34,969 bases of DNA, from contig CAXBLG010000029.1 in the NCBI GenBank assembly GCA_963976395.1, positions 1 through 34,969 on the forward strand. Direction: 5' to 3'. Positions 15,937-24,906 of this stretch are shown here, piece after piece. This DNA is from UBA11612 sp963976395. GTDB taxonomy: Bacteria > Pseudomonadota > Alphaproteobacteria > Rhodospirillales > Rhodospirillaceae. The translations under genes were made by a program, and so were the position numbers. The stretch's first letter is position 1. Each line of letters begins with the position of its first letter. The notes below the pieces were generated by a model. That model was not told the origin of the DNA. It saw only the letters and a program-made list of their open reading frames with translations, and did not search any database.

Positions 15937-16588
15937 ACACTGCCGTCTGTTGATGCGCCATCAGCGCGTCTTCTAATTTGTTGATGTAATCGTCCCGTAT
16001 CGCTTTCGCGACCCGCAGCTCCGAAATGCGCTGCTCTTCGCCCACATACAGCCGAGAGACCGTCACAATCCTGTGCGCATGTGCTGCATCGCGCACACCG
16101 ATCAGGTTAATGCGGTCCCATTCAGGTAACTGGATCGCGTCGAGGCGATCGAGGGCCGCTAGACTGCGGATACCAAAACTATTGTCGTCGCGCCAAACTG
16201 CACCCAACACTGTGTAGCCGGCCTTCGACAACGATGCGGCAAGCGCGGAAGCGTCGGACACATCATGAAATGCGCAGTTTATTTTGATGACTTCCGGCTG
16301 CCACTTGGCCATACGCGCGGACATATCCGGTTTTAGGTATGGGGCCTCACATGAAAGTAGAGTGCAGCTGCCGATCTCCTCCTCGCCCGGCGTTGCAGCA
16401 GGAATATCGGGCAGTTTTATATCGGCCTTACTGACAAAGCCTGGCGCCACCGCCACGCTCCACCCGCCAACGGCGTACTGGCGCATCTGCGCCGACGACT
16501 CAGCCGATAAAAACACGGCCGTCGCCGCGCGTTCACGACGAGGATCGCGAATATCCTGGGCAAATATGATGGGGATGTCGTCGCTCAC
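15917..16588 (-). CDS. Hypothetical protein (223 aa)
   Basis: Not firmly recognised. It uses a GTG start and reads MSDDIPIIFAQDIRDPRRER. The segment VIKINCAFHDVSDASALAAS, then KAGYTVLGAVWRDDNSFGIR, looks like the second half of FkbM-type methyltransferases, but I see no SAM-binding glycine motif, so methyltransferase activity is doubtful. The last ~50 residues are helical and charged. No signal peptide. Convergent with, and overlapping by 20 bp, the SPINDLY-like gene. On the same strand and downstream of the TPR-GT9 gene (123 bp gap), so possibly in its transcription unit. Confidence 0.6.
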   Translation of the reverse strand: MSDDIPIIFAQDIRDPRRERAATAVFLSAESSAQMRQYAVGGWSVAVAPGFVSKADIKLPDIPAATPGEEEIGSCTLLSCEAPYLKPDMSARMAKWQPEVIKINCAFHDVSDASALAASLSKAGYTVLGAVWRDDNSFGIRSLAALDRLDAIQLPEWDRINLIGVRDAAHAHRIVTVSRLYVGEEQRISELRVAKAIRDDYINKLEDALMAHQQTAVFKERPS

Positions 16589-16711
16589 TGGAACCCTGTA
16601 ACTCTCATTTTAACGATATCAGTCTTGATGGGACTGTGAACCTATCCTCGCCCATTGAACTGTCAAGGCAAGGCCAATTCTGCAATTTCGATATATGCGC
16701 GCTGAAGCGGG

Positions 16712-18289
16712 TTATTCTTTCGCCCCATGCGCCGCCGCCAATTTTTGCAAAGCGCCGACCATATCGCGGATGGCAGGTGTCCATTGCCGCTTACGCCCCT
16801 GACGAAATAGACGCAGCGTAGGATACCAAGGACTGTCATCACGTTCATGCAACCAGCGCCAATCATTCCCTTGCGGGATTAAAACCCACACCGGCTTGCC
16901 CAGAGCGCCCGCCAAATGCGCGACCGCCGTATCAACTGAAATGATCAAATCCATCTCGGCAACCATAGCCGCAGTGGCTGCGAAATTTTTTAGATGCGAT
17001 GAAAGGTCGGTGATGCGGCCTGTCCACGGTGCTTTGTCACAATCGAGCCGGCCCTCGCCGAGTTGAAGACCAAAAAATGAAACACCCCTGACCGCGATCA
17101 GCGCTCCCAGCACAGACAGATGAAGAGAACGCCAATGGTCGTTTTCATGTTTGGCATTGCCGCGCCAAACCATCCCAACCCGCAGACCATCGCCTTCGAC
17201 GGTGGGCACCGCCGTGCCCGGGGGCACTGAGAGATAAGGCACCTGCGCAGGCAAATTATCCCAAGTCGTGCCCAGTACATGCGGCAAACTCATAATCGGC
17301 AGATAGCAACTTGCCTCGGGCACATCGACTCCGGCCTTTATCACCGCCGACACACCCGGCGCTGTCGCCAGCAAACTGTTTAGTCCCGGATGACACTCCA
17401 CTACAACACGTCCACCGCGCGCGGCCACGACGGCGGCGAACCGCACAAACTGAATAGCATCGCCCATACCCTGCTCCAGAGTGAGGAGAATGGTTTTGCC
17501 GTCCAGCGGCTCACCGCTCCAACGCGGCAGGTTTATATGCCGCTCCCCCCGGTTCTCACGTCTGAACCGCCATTCATATTCGGCAAATCCGCGCGTCAAC
17601 TCTCCACTGACCAATAAAGCGTGCGCGAGGTTCCAATGGGCATCGGCGCTTTCGGGCGCCAACGCCACCGCGCGCTCCAAACACCCAAGGGCCTGCGGAA
17701 TAAAACCCCAAACGCGGTAGATCATCGCCAAATTCACAAGAGGACGATGGGCTTTCGGGTCAACTTGCGCCGCCGCATGGAACCAGCGTTCCGCCGCAAT
17801 TAAGTTGTGAACGCGGTACATGGATACACCGCGATTAAAAAACACGTCGTAGCTGCCGCCGCCCAGCTTCGCCAATTTAAAGAACGTATCGCCTGCAGCT
17901 TTGTGATTGCCTTCTTGCTGCTGCCGTCGCGCTTGATCGTAAAGGGTTGGCCCGTGGTTCGGATCGATCCGGAGGGCGGCGATTAAGGCAACATTGCTGT
18001 CTGAGTCACGGCCCATGAGACGCAGGGCGGTCGCAATACCGTGACAAAGGTCGGCATCATCCGTTTTGAGCTGCCGCGCGCGCTCGAAAAATTCCAAAGC
18101 CACCGCAGGGTCGCCCCGGTTAATTTCCATAGCGGCCATTTGGCGCAGGGCGCCGACATGATCGGGCTCTATGCGAAGGATGCCCTGATAAAGCGAAGAC
18201 GCCTTACCGAGCGCCCCCCGGTTCAGGGCGTCTTCGGCATCCTGAAGGAGGCCATCGATAATCTCGCGTTCATCGCGCATATTGGGCAT
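16712..18289 (-). CDS. TPR protein with GT9-like glycosyltransferase domain (525 aa)
   Basis: The N-terminal ~250 residues are TPR repeats (ALNRGALGKASSLYQGILRI, DSNVALIAALRIDPNHG, ALGCLERAVALAPESADAHW). The C-terminal ~270 residues resemble GT9/heptosyltransferases: YEWRFRRE, LLTLEQGMGDAIQFVRFAAV, GMVWRGNAKHENDHWRS and SVDTAVAHLAGALGKPVWVL. This domain pair is common in proteobacterial glycan loci. The substrate is unknown. The start is ambiguous: ATG at 18289 is chosen, with alternatives GTG at 18307 and ATG at 18280. The gene is divergent from a paralogue, and the two 5' ends practically touch. No Shine-Dalgarno is evident. Confidence 0.88.
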   Translation of the reverse strand: MPNMRDEREIIDGLLQDAEDALNRGALGKASSLYQGILRIEPDHVGALRQMAAMEINRGDPAVALEFFERARQLKTDDADLCHGIATALRLMGRDSDSNVALIAALRIDPNHGPTLYDQARRQQQEGNHKAAGDTFFKLAKLGGGSYDVFFNRGVSMYRVHNLIAAERWFHAAAQVDPKAHRPLVNLAMIYRVWGFIPQALGCLERAVALAPESADAHWNLAHALLVSGELTRGFAEYEWRFRRENRGERHINLPRWSGEPLDGKTILLTLEQGMGDAIQFVRFAAVVAARGGRVVVECHPGLNSLLATAPGVSAVIKAGVDVPEASCYLPIMSLPHVLGTTWDNLPAQVPYLSVPPGTAVPTVEGDGLRVGMVWRGNAKHENDHWRSLHLSVLGALIAVRGVSFFGLQLGEGRLDCDKAPWTGRITDLSSHLKNFAATAAMVAEMDLIISVDTAVAHLAGALGKPVWVLIPQGNDWRWLHERDDSPWYPTLRLFRQGRKRQWTPAIRDMVGALQKLAAAHGAKE

Positions 18290-18332
18290 GTTAATGGCCG
18301 ATATCACGCACCCTCACATCCGGCAAGTTTCC

Positions 18333-20219
18333 ATGAGCGCGCCCAACACTCCATCACCCGACCTAAATGACGCCGTTTGCCTTCATGAAGCAGGCCGATT
18401 GGAGGATGCACAGGTGGCGTATGAGCAGATTCTGGACGCGTTTCCGGGGCGCATGGACGCCGCTCACGGCCTTGCATTGGTCGCTTTGGACCTGGGACGG
18501 CCGGAGGATGCTGTTCCTCTTTTAACCCGCTGCATTACAAAGGAGCCCACCAACCCGGCTTACCACCTCAGCCTTGGCGTTGCCCTGCTCCACGCCGGAG
18601 ACGCGGAAACCGCAGAATCCCAGTTTCGAGACCTGATTCATACCGTACCCAAGATGGTCGAACCGTACCTTTATCTTGCGCGCGCTTTGAGAGTTTTAAA
18701 CCGGTGGGCCGACGCGGCGGACGTGCTGACCTCCGCTTCGAAATTATTTTTTAATCGCGCCGACGTCTGGACCGCGAAGGGACAGGCCGAGCGCGTTCTG
18801 CTGCGTCACACAGAAGCCGAGCAAAGCTACCGCGAGGCCTTGCGCCTAAAGCCAAACGACCCGGACTGTCTTAACAACCTTGCCGTGGTCGTGCGCGCTC
18901 AACACCGCTTTGACGAGGCCGTCGCTTTATATCTTAAAGCCCTCGAAGGTGCGCCGGAGCACCCCAAGGTTCACGGCAACCTTGGCAATGCTCTGGTGGA
19001 AATGAACCGCACGGTGGACGCCGAGCATCATCTTCGTAAAGCAGCGAGCCTTAATCCGGGCGATCCCAGCAGCCTTTGCAACCTCGCCGTCTTTTTGACT
19101 CGCGAGGAACGGGCCGGTGAAGCAATTCCCTATTTCAACGATACAATCAAAATTGCACCAACCTACGTGGACGCTTGGATCAATCTCGGTGTTGCCCGCC
19201 TCGCCCTTGGCGATACCGAAGGCGCAGAGACCTGTTACCGCCGTGTAATCGATATCGCACCGGACAACCCCGAGGCTCACTATAACCTCGCCTGGGTGCT
19301 GTTGTTGACGGGCCGCTGGACCGAAGGATGGCAGGAATACGAATGGCGCTGGAAGCTGGAGCACTTCAGTTCCCATCGGCGCACTTTCAAACCTCCCTTA
19401 TGGGACGGGGCCGCTTTGCCCAGAGGGACGCTTCTTCTCCATGCCGAACAAGGACTGGGAGATGCCATTCAATTCGCCCGTTATGCCGCACTTGCAAAGA
19501 CGCGCTGTGCGCGTGTGATCGTGGAATGTGATAAGTCGCTTGTGCCGCTCTTTGAAACGCTGAAAGGTGCCGATGAAATCATCGGTGCTGGCGATCCGCT
19601 TCCGCCTTTCGATGCCCACGCCCCCTTCATGAGCCTTGCGCATATTTTTGCGACCACTCCCGAATCCACACCCACGCATCCATCATATTTAGCGGCGCCG
19701 TCCACGATACCGGCGCGGTTGCAACTACCAAACAACAAGCGGCCGCGCATCGGTTTGGTGTGGGCTGGTTCCCCGAACAATAAGATCGACCGGCGCCGCA
19801 CCATTCCCGCTGAACTGCTCGCGCCTCTGATCGCATCAGTTGATGCCGATTTCGTAAGTTTGCAGGTCGGCGCGCGCGCCGAAGAAATCTCAACCCTGCC
19901 CGTCGACCGGGTGATTTTCGCCTGCAACGGCCAGCTAGGCGACTTTGCCGACACCGCCGCCGTAATTGCACAGCTCGACCTTGTATTGGGCGTCGATACA
20001 GCGGTGATGCATTTAGCGGGTGCACTTGGGAAACCTGTTTGGATGCTTCTGCCGTTCATGCCCGATTACCGCTGGCTTTTGAGCCGCGATGACACCCCCT
20101 GGTATCTCTCCATGCGTTTATTCCGTCAGGCCAAAGCCGGAGATTGGACTACTTTGATCGCCAATGTATCAGCCGAACTGAAGCATTGGGCGTCGCTCTC
20201 GGCAAAAGATTCCCGCTAG
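18333..20219 (+). CDS. TPR protein with GT9-like glycosyltransferase domain (628 aa)
   Basis: Paralogue of the divergent gene with more TPRs. About nine repeat units occupy the first ~350 residues (YEQILDAFPGRMDAAHGLAL, CLNNLAVVVRAQHRFDEAVA, HGNLGNALVEMNRTVDAEHH, and so on). The GT9-like C-terminus follows: EYEWRWKLEHFSSHRRTFKP, LLLHAEQGLGDAIQFARYAA, GLVWAGSPNNKIDRRRTIP, and LGVDTAVMHLAGALGKPVWM. The frame is open to TTG 18282 and contains ATGs at 18288, 18294 and 18333. I use 18333, which keeps it clear of the divergent gene and begins right before the first TPR. Probably acts with its paralogue in glycan transfer to a protein, perhaps flagellin. Confidence 0.88.
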   Translation: MSAPNTPSPDLNDAVCLHEAGRLEDAQVAYEQILDAFPGRMDAAHGLALVALDLGRPEDAVPLLTRCITKEPTNPAYHLSLGVALLHAGDAETAESQFRDLIHTVPKMVEPYLYLARALRVLNRWADAADVLTSASKLFFNRADVWTAKGQAERVLLRHTEAEQSYREALRLKPNDPDCLNNLAVVVRAQHRFDEAVALYLKALEGAPEHPKVHGNLGNALVEMNRTVDAEHHLRKAASLNPGDPSSLCNLAVFLTREERAGEAIPYFNDTIKIAPTYVDAWINLGVARLALGDTEGAETCYRRVIDIAPDNPEAHYNLAWVLLLTGRWTEGWQEYEWRWKLEHFSSHRRTFKPPLWDGAALPRGTLLLHAEQGLGDAIQFARYAALAKTRCARVIVECDKSLVPLFETLKGADEIIGAGDPLPPFDAHAPFMSLAHIFATTPESTPTHPSYLAAPSTIPARLQLPNNKRPRIGLVWAGSPNNKIDRRRTIPAELLAPLIASVDADFVSLQVGARAEEISTLPVDRVIFACNGQLGDFADTAAVIAQLDLVLGVDTAVMHLAGALGKPVWMLLPFMPDYRWLLSRDDTPWYLSMRLFRQAKAGDWTTLIANVSAELKHWASLSAKDSR

Positions 20220-20300
20220 GCAAACCCCCAAAGCAGGGCTAAGGACTCAGATGACGCGCACATGAGGCACGTCCGCGGCGCCTTATTGACGCCGCCGAAG

Positions 20301-20313
20301 GGAGCAGTGCTCC
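20301..20313 (+). promoter_or_regulatory. Small hairpin containing GGAG upstream of paralogue A
   Basis: GGAGCA, G, TGCTCC: 6-bp perfect arms 20 nt before the ATG at 20333. A related hairpin (GAGC, AAA, GCTC at 21717-21727) lies just before the second paralogue. The Shine-Dalgarno-like GGAG is inside the stem in both, so translation control is possible. Confidence 0.3.
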
Positions 20314-20332
20314 TGAAAGTTGAACGTCGGCC

Positions 20333-21550
20333 ATGGTCGGCATTCTTTCGTCTTTGCCTGTGACCGGAACCGGGTCTCCCTTGCTTGGCAACGGAAGCCT
20401 CGCCGGGAAATCGATTCTTGAAGTCGGACTCGTGAACGGGACGACCGCCCTGTTCGGCGACCTCGGCTCGACCACCAGCGCGCTGCTCAGCCAGGTCAAA
20501 GCCAACGCCAACCAAAAACTGGTTGTTGCGGAAAATGAAATCGAAGAATCCAACCGCTTTAAAAAAACGGCGATAGACACACAGCGCGATCGCTGGATCA
20601 CCGTAAAGTCGCAGGTCAACAACGCACAGATCGCCGTATCCAACAGCGAGGACGGCATCAAAAAGATCGCGCAAATATTACTTCTCATGCGCGGCAGCGT
20701 GGCCGGTACAAACACGGCCGGAGAAAACCCGAAGATTCACCGCGATAAATTCAACGACCAGTTCAATAAGATCAACAACGAAGCCGACGTGGGCGGCAAG
20801 AACTTCAATCTGATCGGCAACATTAATCGAACCAATTACGCACCCAATACCATCGAGTACCGGAACAACGATAAATTCGGTTTCTCCACGATAACGGGCA
20901 CCTATGCGGGGTCGGATTACCGGATTGAAGCCAACGACGGAACAGTTTGGGTTCCCGATATTGGCACGGATTTAATTCAGTCCTTTGGCAGCCTCGGCGG
21001 AACAGTGCAGCAGTACACAACCGAAGACGGCATCAAGATCAACAAGGGCACATCGGTTCGCACCGGCATCGAACTCGTAAGCTACAATGCCAAGACCAAC
21101 GCAATTACCGTCAAGATTACCGTTGTCCCCACTGAAGATCCGCTGGTCGTCACCGGCACATTAAAAAAGCACGGCAACGGCATCATGCCGGCTTGGTACT
21201 ACGGCAACTTCGAAACCGACGCCGGACGCGCTCAAGCGTTCAAGGATATCAGCGCGGCTGAAATCAATCTGGTCTCGGCCAGCGCGGAAATACAAAAATC
21301 GGCCACGATCACGGGCATTGATCAACGGCGGGCCGACAGCGCCCTGTCCGACCTCACCCAACAAGCCGTTAAATTAGCCGGAGAGAAATTTGATCAGCTC
21401 GAAGACGTCCGCAACAAAGCAGCACAGCAATATCTCTCCATGGAGGAAAACCTGAAAAGTATATCCCGCCAGCAGCGGGACTACTTGGCGGCTTTCGCGG
21501 GTTTCATCAAGAGCCCCTTTTCCCGCTCGATCCTCAGCCTCAAGGCCTGA
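20333..21550 (+). CDS. Flagellin-like protein of unknown function, paralogue A (405 aa)
   Basis: No named family recognised. The layout resembles flagellar axial proteins: long helices at both ends (about residues 45-125 and 310-395) and a beta-rich centre (160-300). There is no cysteine. Residues 143-165, QFNKINNEADVGGKNFNLIG and on to NIN, resemble the flagellin D1 turn (QFNELRSQVDNLAEDSS, then NGVNLL). The preceding helix (NNAQIAVSNSEDGIKKIAQI...MRGSVAG) resembles the flagellin segment before its ALAQSA. The next gene is a paralogue, and fliK-flgD-flgE follow. Likely exported through the flagellar system or associated with hook/filament, but this is inference. ATG at 20333; GGAG in a hairpin upstream. 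Confidence 0.8.
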   Translation: MVGILSSLPVTGTGSPLLGNGSLAGKSILEVGLVNGTTALFGDLGSTTSALLSQVKANANQKLVVAENEIEESNRFKKTAIDTQRDRWITVKSQVNNAQIAVSNSEDGIKKIAQILLLMRGSVAGTNTAGENPKIHRDKFNDQFNKINNEADVGGKNFNLIGNINRTNYAPNTIEYRNNDKFGFSTITGTYAGSDYRIEANDGTVWVPDIGTDLIQSFGSLGGTVQQYTTEDGIKINKGTSVRTGIELVSYNAKTNAITVKITVVPTEDPLVVTGTLKKHGNGIMPAWYYGNFETDAGRAQAFKDISAAEINLVSASAEIQKSATITGIDQRRADSALSDLTQQAVKLAGEKFDQLEDVRNKAAQQYLSMEENLKSISRQQRDYLAAFAGFIKSPFSRSILSLKA

Positions 21551-21716
21551 AGCCCGACGCTCCGCGCCCAAAATTAACCTTTTCCCAACGATTTCCGCCT
21601 TAAAGCGTAAAATTGGAAAATATGCCCCTGTCGTGTTAACCTCTGGCTCGATACTCACGACCATGAGTGTCCGTGGTGCCGGACGGGTGCCAACGTAAGG
21701 GACGAATCCCGCAGAG

Positions 21717-21727
21717 GAGCAAAGCTC
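21717..21727 (+). promoter_or_regulatory. Small hairpin overlapping the ribosome binding site of paralogue B
   Basis: GAGC, AAA, GCTC, directly overlapping GAGGAG (21714-21719), which is the likely ribosome binding site 12 nt before the ATG at 21732. Counterpart of 20301-20313. A 4-bp stem is weak on its own; repetition before both paralogues is what makes it notable. Confidence 0.3.
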
Positions 21728-21731
21728 ACCG

Positions 21732-22940
21732 ATGGTCGGCATTCTTTCGACATTGCCCATCACAGGAACCGGGTCCGCATTGCAAGCCAATGCCGGGTCT
21801 GCTGGTGCGTCCATTTTGCAGGCCAGCCAAGCCAACGGAACCACCGCCCTTCTCGGCGATTTGGGGTCCACCACCAAATCCCTCATCACCCAGGTCAAAA
21901 CAAATGCCAACCAGCGCTTGGTCGACGAGCAGCAGGCGATTGAAGAACAAACACGGCTGCGCCGGGAAACCATCGAACTTCAAAACGACCGTTGGATTTC
22001 GGTCAAAGCGCAGATCAATAACGCGCAGGTCGCCGTAGATAGCGGCCGCGAGAGTATACAGGAAGTCGCAAACTCGCTTCTTTTGCTGCGCGGCAGCGTG
22101 GCCGGCACAGCCGAAGACTCCGAATTTTACCTCAGTCAATTCAACAATTTTATCAATTCGATCAACAACGAAGCAGAGTCGGCGGGAAACCAGTTCAATC
22201 TCGTGGGCAACATCAATCCCATCGATTTCTCGCCAAACCAGATCGAGTACCGCAACAACACAGGCATCGGGTCCACCTCCCTGACCGGCACCTATGTCGG
22301 CAGCCATTTTCGCATAACGGCGGATGACGGCACAGTTTGGGAAGGCGAGCCCGGCACGGACACCCTTCAGGCCTACTCCAGTTTGGGCGGGCCCGAACTC
22401 AAATACACAACCGAAGACGATGTCACCCTTAACAAGGCGACCTCGACCCGCAACGGACTCAATTTGGTCAGTTATGATGCGGATACGCGCGCGATCACGG
22501 TGGAAGTTACCGTCGTGCCGACCGAAGCACCGATTACTGTGACCGGCACCCTAGAGCGCACCGGCATCGGCATCATGCAATCCTGGTTTTACAACGACTT
22601 GGCTACAGAAGACGACCGCACCGCGGCCTTCAACGACATCAACCGGGCCGAAGTAAATTTGACCTCCGCGAGCGCCGAAATTGAGAAATCTGCAGCCATC
22701 GTCTCTATTGACCAGCGGCGCGCAAACCAAGCCCTCGATGATTTGACCGAGCAATCTTCGAAGGTCCGCACCGACGAGTCTGATAAGCTGGAAGAGGTTC
22801 GGGTTAAGGCCGCCCAGCAGTTCCTGGCCATGCAGGCCAACCTCGACAATCTGTCGCGCGAGCAGGAAAACTACCTCAACGCCTTCAACGGCTTTATCCG
22901 CGGCCCCTTCGCTCAGGCCATGCTCGACATAAACGCCTAG
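21732..22940 (+). CDS. Flagellin-like protein of unknown function, paralogue B (402 aa)
   Basis: About half identical by eye to the preceding gene over the full length, with the same start (MVGILSTLPITGTGS) and the same helix, beta-rich centre, helix layout. The flagellin-like turn is at residues 136-162 (QFNNFINSINNEAESAG, then NQFNLVGNIN). The C-terminal helix reads SAEIEKSAAIVSIDQRRANQ, then LSREQENYLNAFNGFIRGPF. No cysteine. GAGGAG lies 12 nt before the ATG. The 181-bp gap from paralogue A may hold a separate promoter. Two related axial-type proteins next to the hook genes could be filament caps, junction or filament-like subunits. Chaperone or surface-protein roles cannot be excluded. 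Confidence 0.8.
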   Translation: MVGILSTLPITGTGSALQANAGSAGASILQASQANGTTALLGDLGSTTKSLITQVKTNANQRLVDEQQAIEEQTRLRRETIELQNDRWISVKAQINNAQVAVDSGRESIQEVANSLLLLRGSVAGTAEDSEFYLSQFNNFINSINNEAESAGNQFNLVGNINPIDFSPNQIEYRNNTGIGSTSLTGTYVGSHFRITADDGTVWEGEPGTDTLQAYSSLGGPELKYTTEDDVTLNKATSTRNGLNLVSYDADTRAITVEVTVVPTEAPITVTGTLERTGIGIMQSWFYNDLATEDDRTAAFNDINRAEVNLTSASAEIEKSAAIVSIDQRRANQALDDLTEQSSKVRTDESDKLEEVRVKAAQQFLAMQANLDNLSREQENYLNAFNGFIRGPFAQAMLDINA

Positions 22941-23081
22941 CGCCCGCCCCGCCGACCCGGCAAAGATTGCCCATCCCACTGCGGAATCTTTTGCCCCAAA
23001 TGCCGGAACTACGCCGGTTCCGCCGAGCCTCTCCGCAAATAATACTTTGTTTTACAGTTAGTTAGTCGAGAACTCCGTATC

Positions 23082-23097
23082 TGGCCCGCCGCTTGCA
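23082..23097 (+). promoter_or_regulatory. Sigma-54 promoter upstream of fliK-flgD
   Basis: TGGCCCGCCGCTTGCA matches the RpoN consensus TGGCACG-N4-TTGCA at all fixed positions but one, with exact GG-N10-GC spacing. It lies about 90 bp before the fliK start. Class II/III flagellar genes of alphaproteobacteria such as Caulobacter are often RpoN-dependent, so this fits. I did not find an equally good site before flgE or the flagellins. Confidence 0.8.
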
Positions 23098-23188
23098 CAG
23101 ATAAAGACGGAATTATGCGTGTACGGCCAAGACCGCGTGCGAAAGGCACGTTTGGCGGGGCACAAAAGAAACGAAGCGGAGTAAATCC

Positions 23189-24889
23189 ATGGACGGCATT
23201 CACAACGTCGGCGTCGATGTCAAAAAACACCAAGGCCAGGGCACATCTTCGGTCTTGAGCGGCAGCGAAAAAGGCGGCTCCGCCGCGAATGCGTTTTCAG
23301 CGTTGATGGAAGCTGTCAGCTCCCGTTTTAGTGGAACGTTTGGCATGCCCGCCATGGAAAGCAAGTTGGTCCGCAGCGACGATACCGCCCAGGCCCGCGC
23401 GCGTGACACACGGCAAACCGAAACCGCGCGTAAAAAAGATGAAGCGCGCGACGATGATAAGCCCGTGGCAAAAACCCGCGACAAGAAGGACGATGATTCG
23501 GACGAGAGCGATACCAAGGCAACGGATAAGACCGCTTCATCCGAAGACGAGTCCGATGCCAATGGCGCACAGGCCGATACGACACATGCCGACGCTCAGG
23601 TGAGCGAAGCCATCGCCGCTGAATTCCCGGTCGTCACCGACGGCGAAAACGCCGTCATCACCGCAAATACACAGCAGGTTGTCGCCACCGAAGGCGTGAA
23701 CAAAGAAGTTGTCGCGCCCGTGGTCAAAACCGAGGGTTCAGAGGTTAAGGTGGCTCAGGCCGCGACCCAAGCCGCGCCCGTGGTCAAAGCCAACAGTGAC
23801 GGAGATCTGCCGCAGTTTCGTCAGTTTGCAAACACAGCAACTCAGACGCAGCAAACCACCGACGACGCAGCAACCAAGGCACAATCCGCTCAGGTTAAAG
23901 GCGAAGTCACCGCGAAGTCGCAGGACGCCGGACAAAAAGGCCCCCTCGATCTGCGCTCGGCAGCAGCGCAAGATCAGTCACAGTCCTTGTCCCGCACCCT
24001 GGCGAGTGACAACAAAATTCAGGTGCAGGTCACCACACAGGGTCAGCAGACTGCCGCGGCCAAATCCGCCGAACCCGGCGTGTACAACATTTATTCGGGC
24101 TTCAATCAGTCGGGCAATACGTCCCTGGCCAATGGTCAGGTAGGCGTTGTCGACGGCACCAATGCCCTGGTGCAAAATTCCAGACCCCCTGCTGAGCAGG
24201 TTCAGGCGCAACCGGCACCGGCCTCTCCCGCCCCCGCGCCCCAGCCCCAATTACAAACCTCTCAGCAGGGCACGTCTTCCACGCAAACCGCTTTGCGCGC
24301 CGATGGCGCGGCGCCTGCTTTGTCACAGTCCGGACAAACCAATGGCGGGCAAATGCAAAACAACGCCGGCTTCAATTTAAACGCCGGACAGGGTACGCAA
24401 GCAAACGCCGAGGCCGCACGCGCAGCTCAGACGACAGCCACAGACCGCCCGCACACCACACCGCAGCAGATCATTGACCAGATTAAGGTCAATATCACTC
24501 GTGCCTCGAAGGCCGGGCAAGATCGCGTCACGATCCAACTCCGTCCCGAAAAATTAGGTCGGATCGAAGTAAAGCTAGAGATGTCTGAAGAGCACAAAGT
24601 ACGTGTCACCGTAACAGCCGACACCAAAGAAACGCTTCAACTACTTCAAACAGATTCTAAAGGTCTGGAACGTGCCTTGAATGAGGCAGGTCTCCGTACA
24701 GATGCCAACAATCTTCATTTTAACCTGCGCGGCGATACCGACTCGCAAAAGGCCGGCGACGAGCGCCAAAGTGGTCAAGGCGATGAGGCCGGTAAAGACA
24801 AAAAAGCGGCCAAGGAAGAAGAGGCACTCCCTGATTACGATTACAGCGAAGCTGCGCGGTCGCGCGGTGGCGTTGATACGTTCGCTTAA
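23189..24889 (+). CDS. fliK: Flagellar hook-length control protein FliK (566 aa)
   Basis: Molecular ruler exported during hook assembly; its C-terminal domain switches the export apparatus from hook to filament substrates. The N-terminal ~430 residues are low-complexity, rich in Gln, Ala, Thr, Asp and Lys (for example KKDEARDDDKPVAKTRDKKD), as usual for the ruler part. The C-terminal Flg_hook domain is clear: QQIIDQIKVNITRASKAGQD, VTIQLRPEKLGRIEVKLEMS, VRVTVTADTKETLQLLQ, LERALNEAGLRTDANNLHF. GGAG lies about 10 nt before the ATG. A sigma-54 promoter sits upstream and flgD follows after 17 bp. Confidence 0.92.
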   Translation: MDGIHNVGVDVKKHQGQGTSSVLSGSEKGGSAANAFSALMEAVSSRFSGTFGMPAMESKLVRSDDTAQARARDTRQTETARKKDEARDDDKPVAKTRDKKDDDSDESDTKATDKTASSEDESDANGAQADTTHADAQVSEAIAAEFPVVTDGENAVITANTQQVVATEGVNKEVVAPVVKTEGSEVKVAQAATQAAPVVKANSDGDLPQFRQFANTATQTQQTTDDAATKAQSAQVKGEVTAKSQDAGQKGPLDLRSAAAQDQSQSLSRTLASDNKIQVQVTTQGQQTAAAKSAEPGVYNIYSGFNQSGNTSLANGQVGVVDGTNALVQNSRPPAEQVQAQPAPASPAPAPQPQLQTSQQGTSSTQTALRADGAAPALSQSGQTNGGQMQNNAGFNLNAGQGTQANAEAARAAQTTATDRPHTTPQQIIDQIKVNITRASKAGQDRVTIQLRPEKLGRIEVKLEMSEEHKVRVTVTADTKETLQLLQTDSKGLERALNEAGLRTDANNLHFNLRGDTDSQKAGDERQSGQGDEAGKDKKAAKEEEALPDYDYSEAARSRGGVDTFA

Positions 24890-24906
24890 GGCAAGGATCA
24901 AAAACG

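Noticed and set aside
22962..22991. Terminator after the second flagellin-like gene
   Set aside because: AAAGATT and AATCTTT pair, but the loop is 16 nt, the stem is AT-rich and there is no clean T run.
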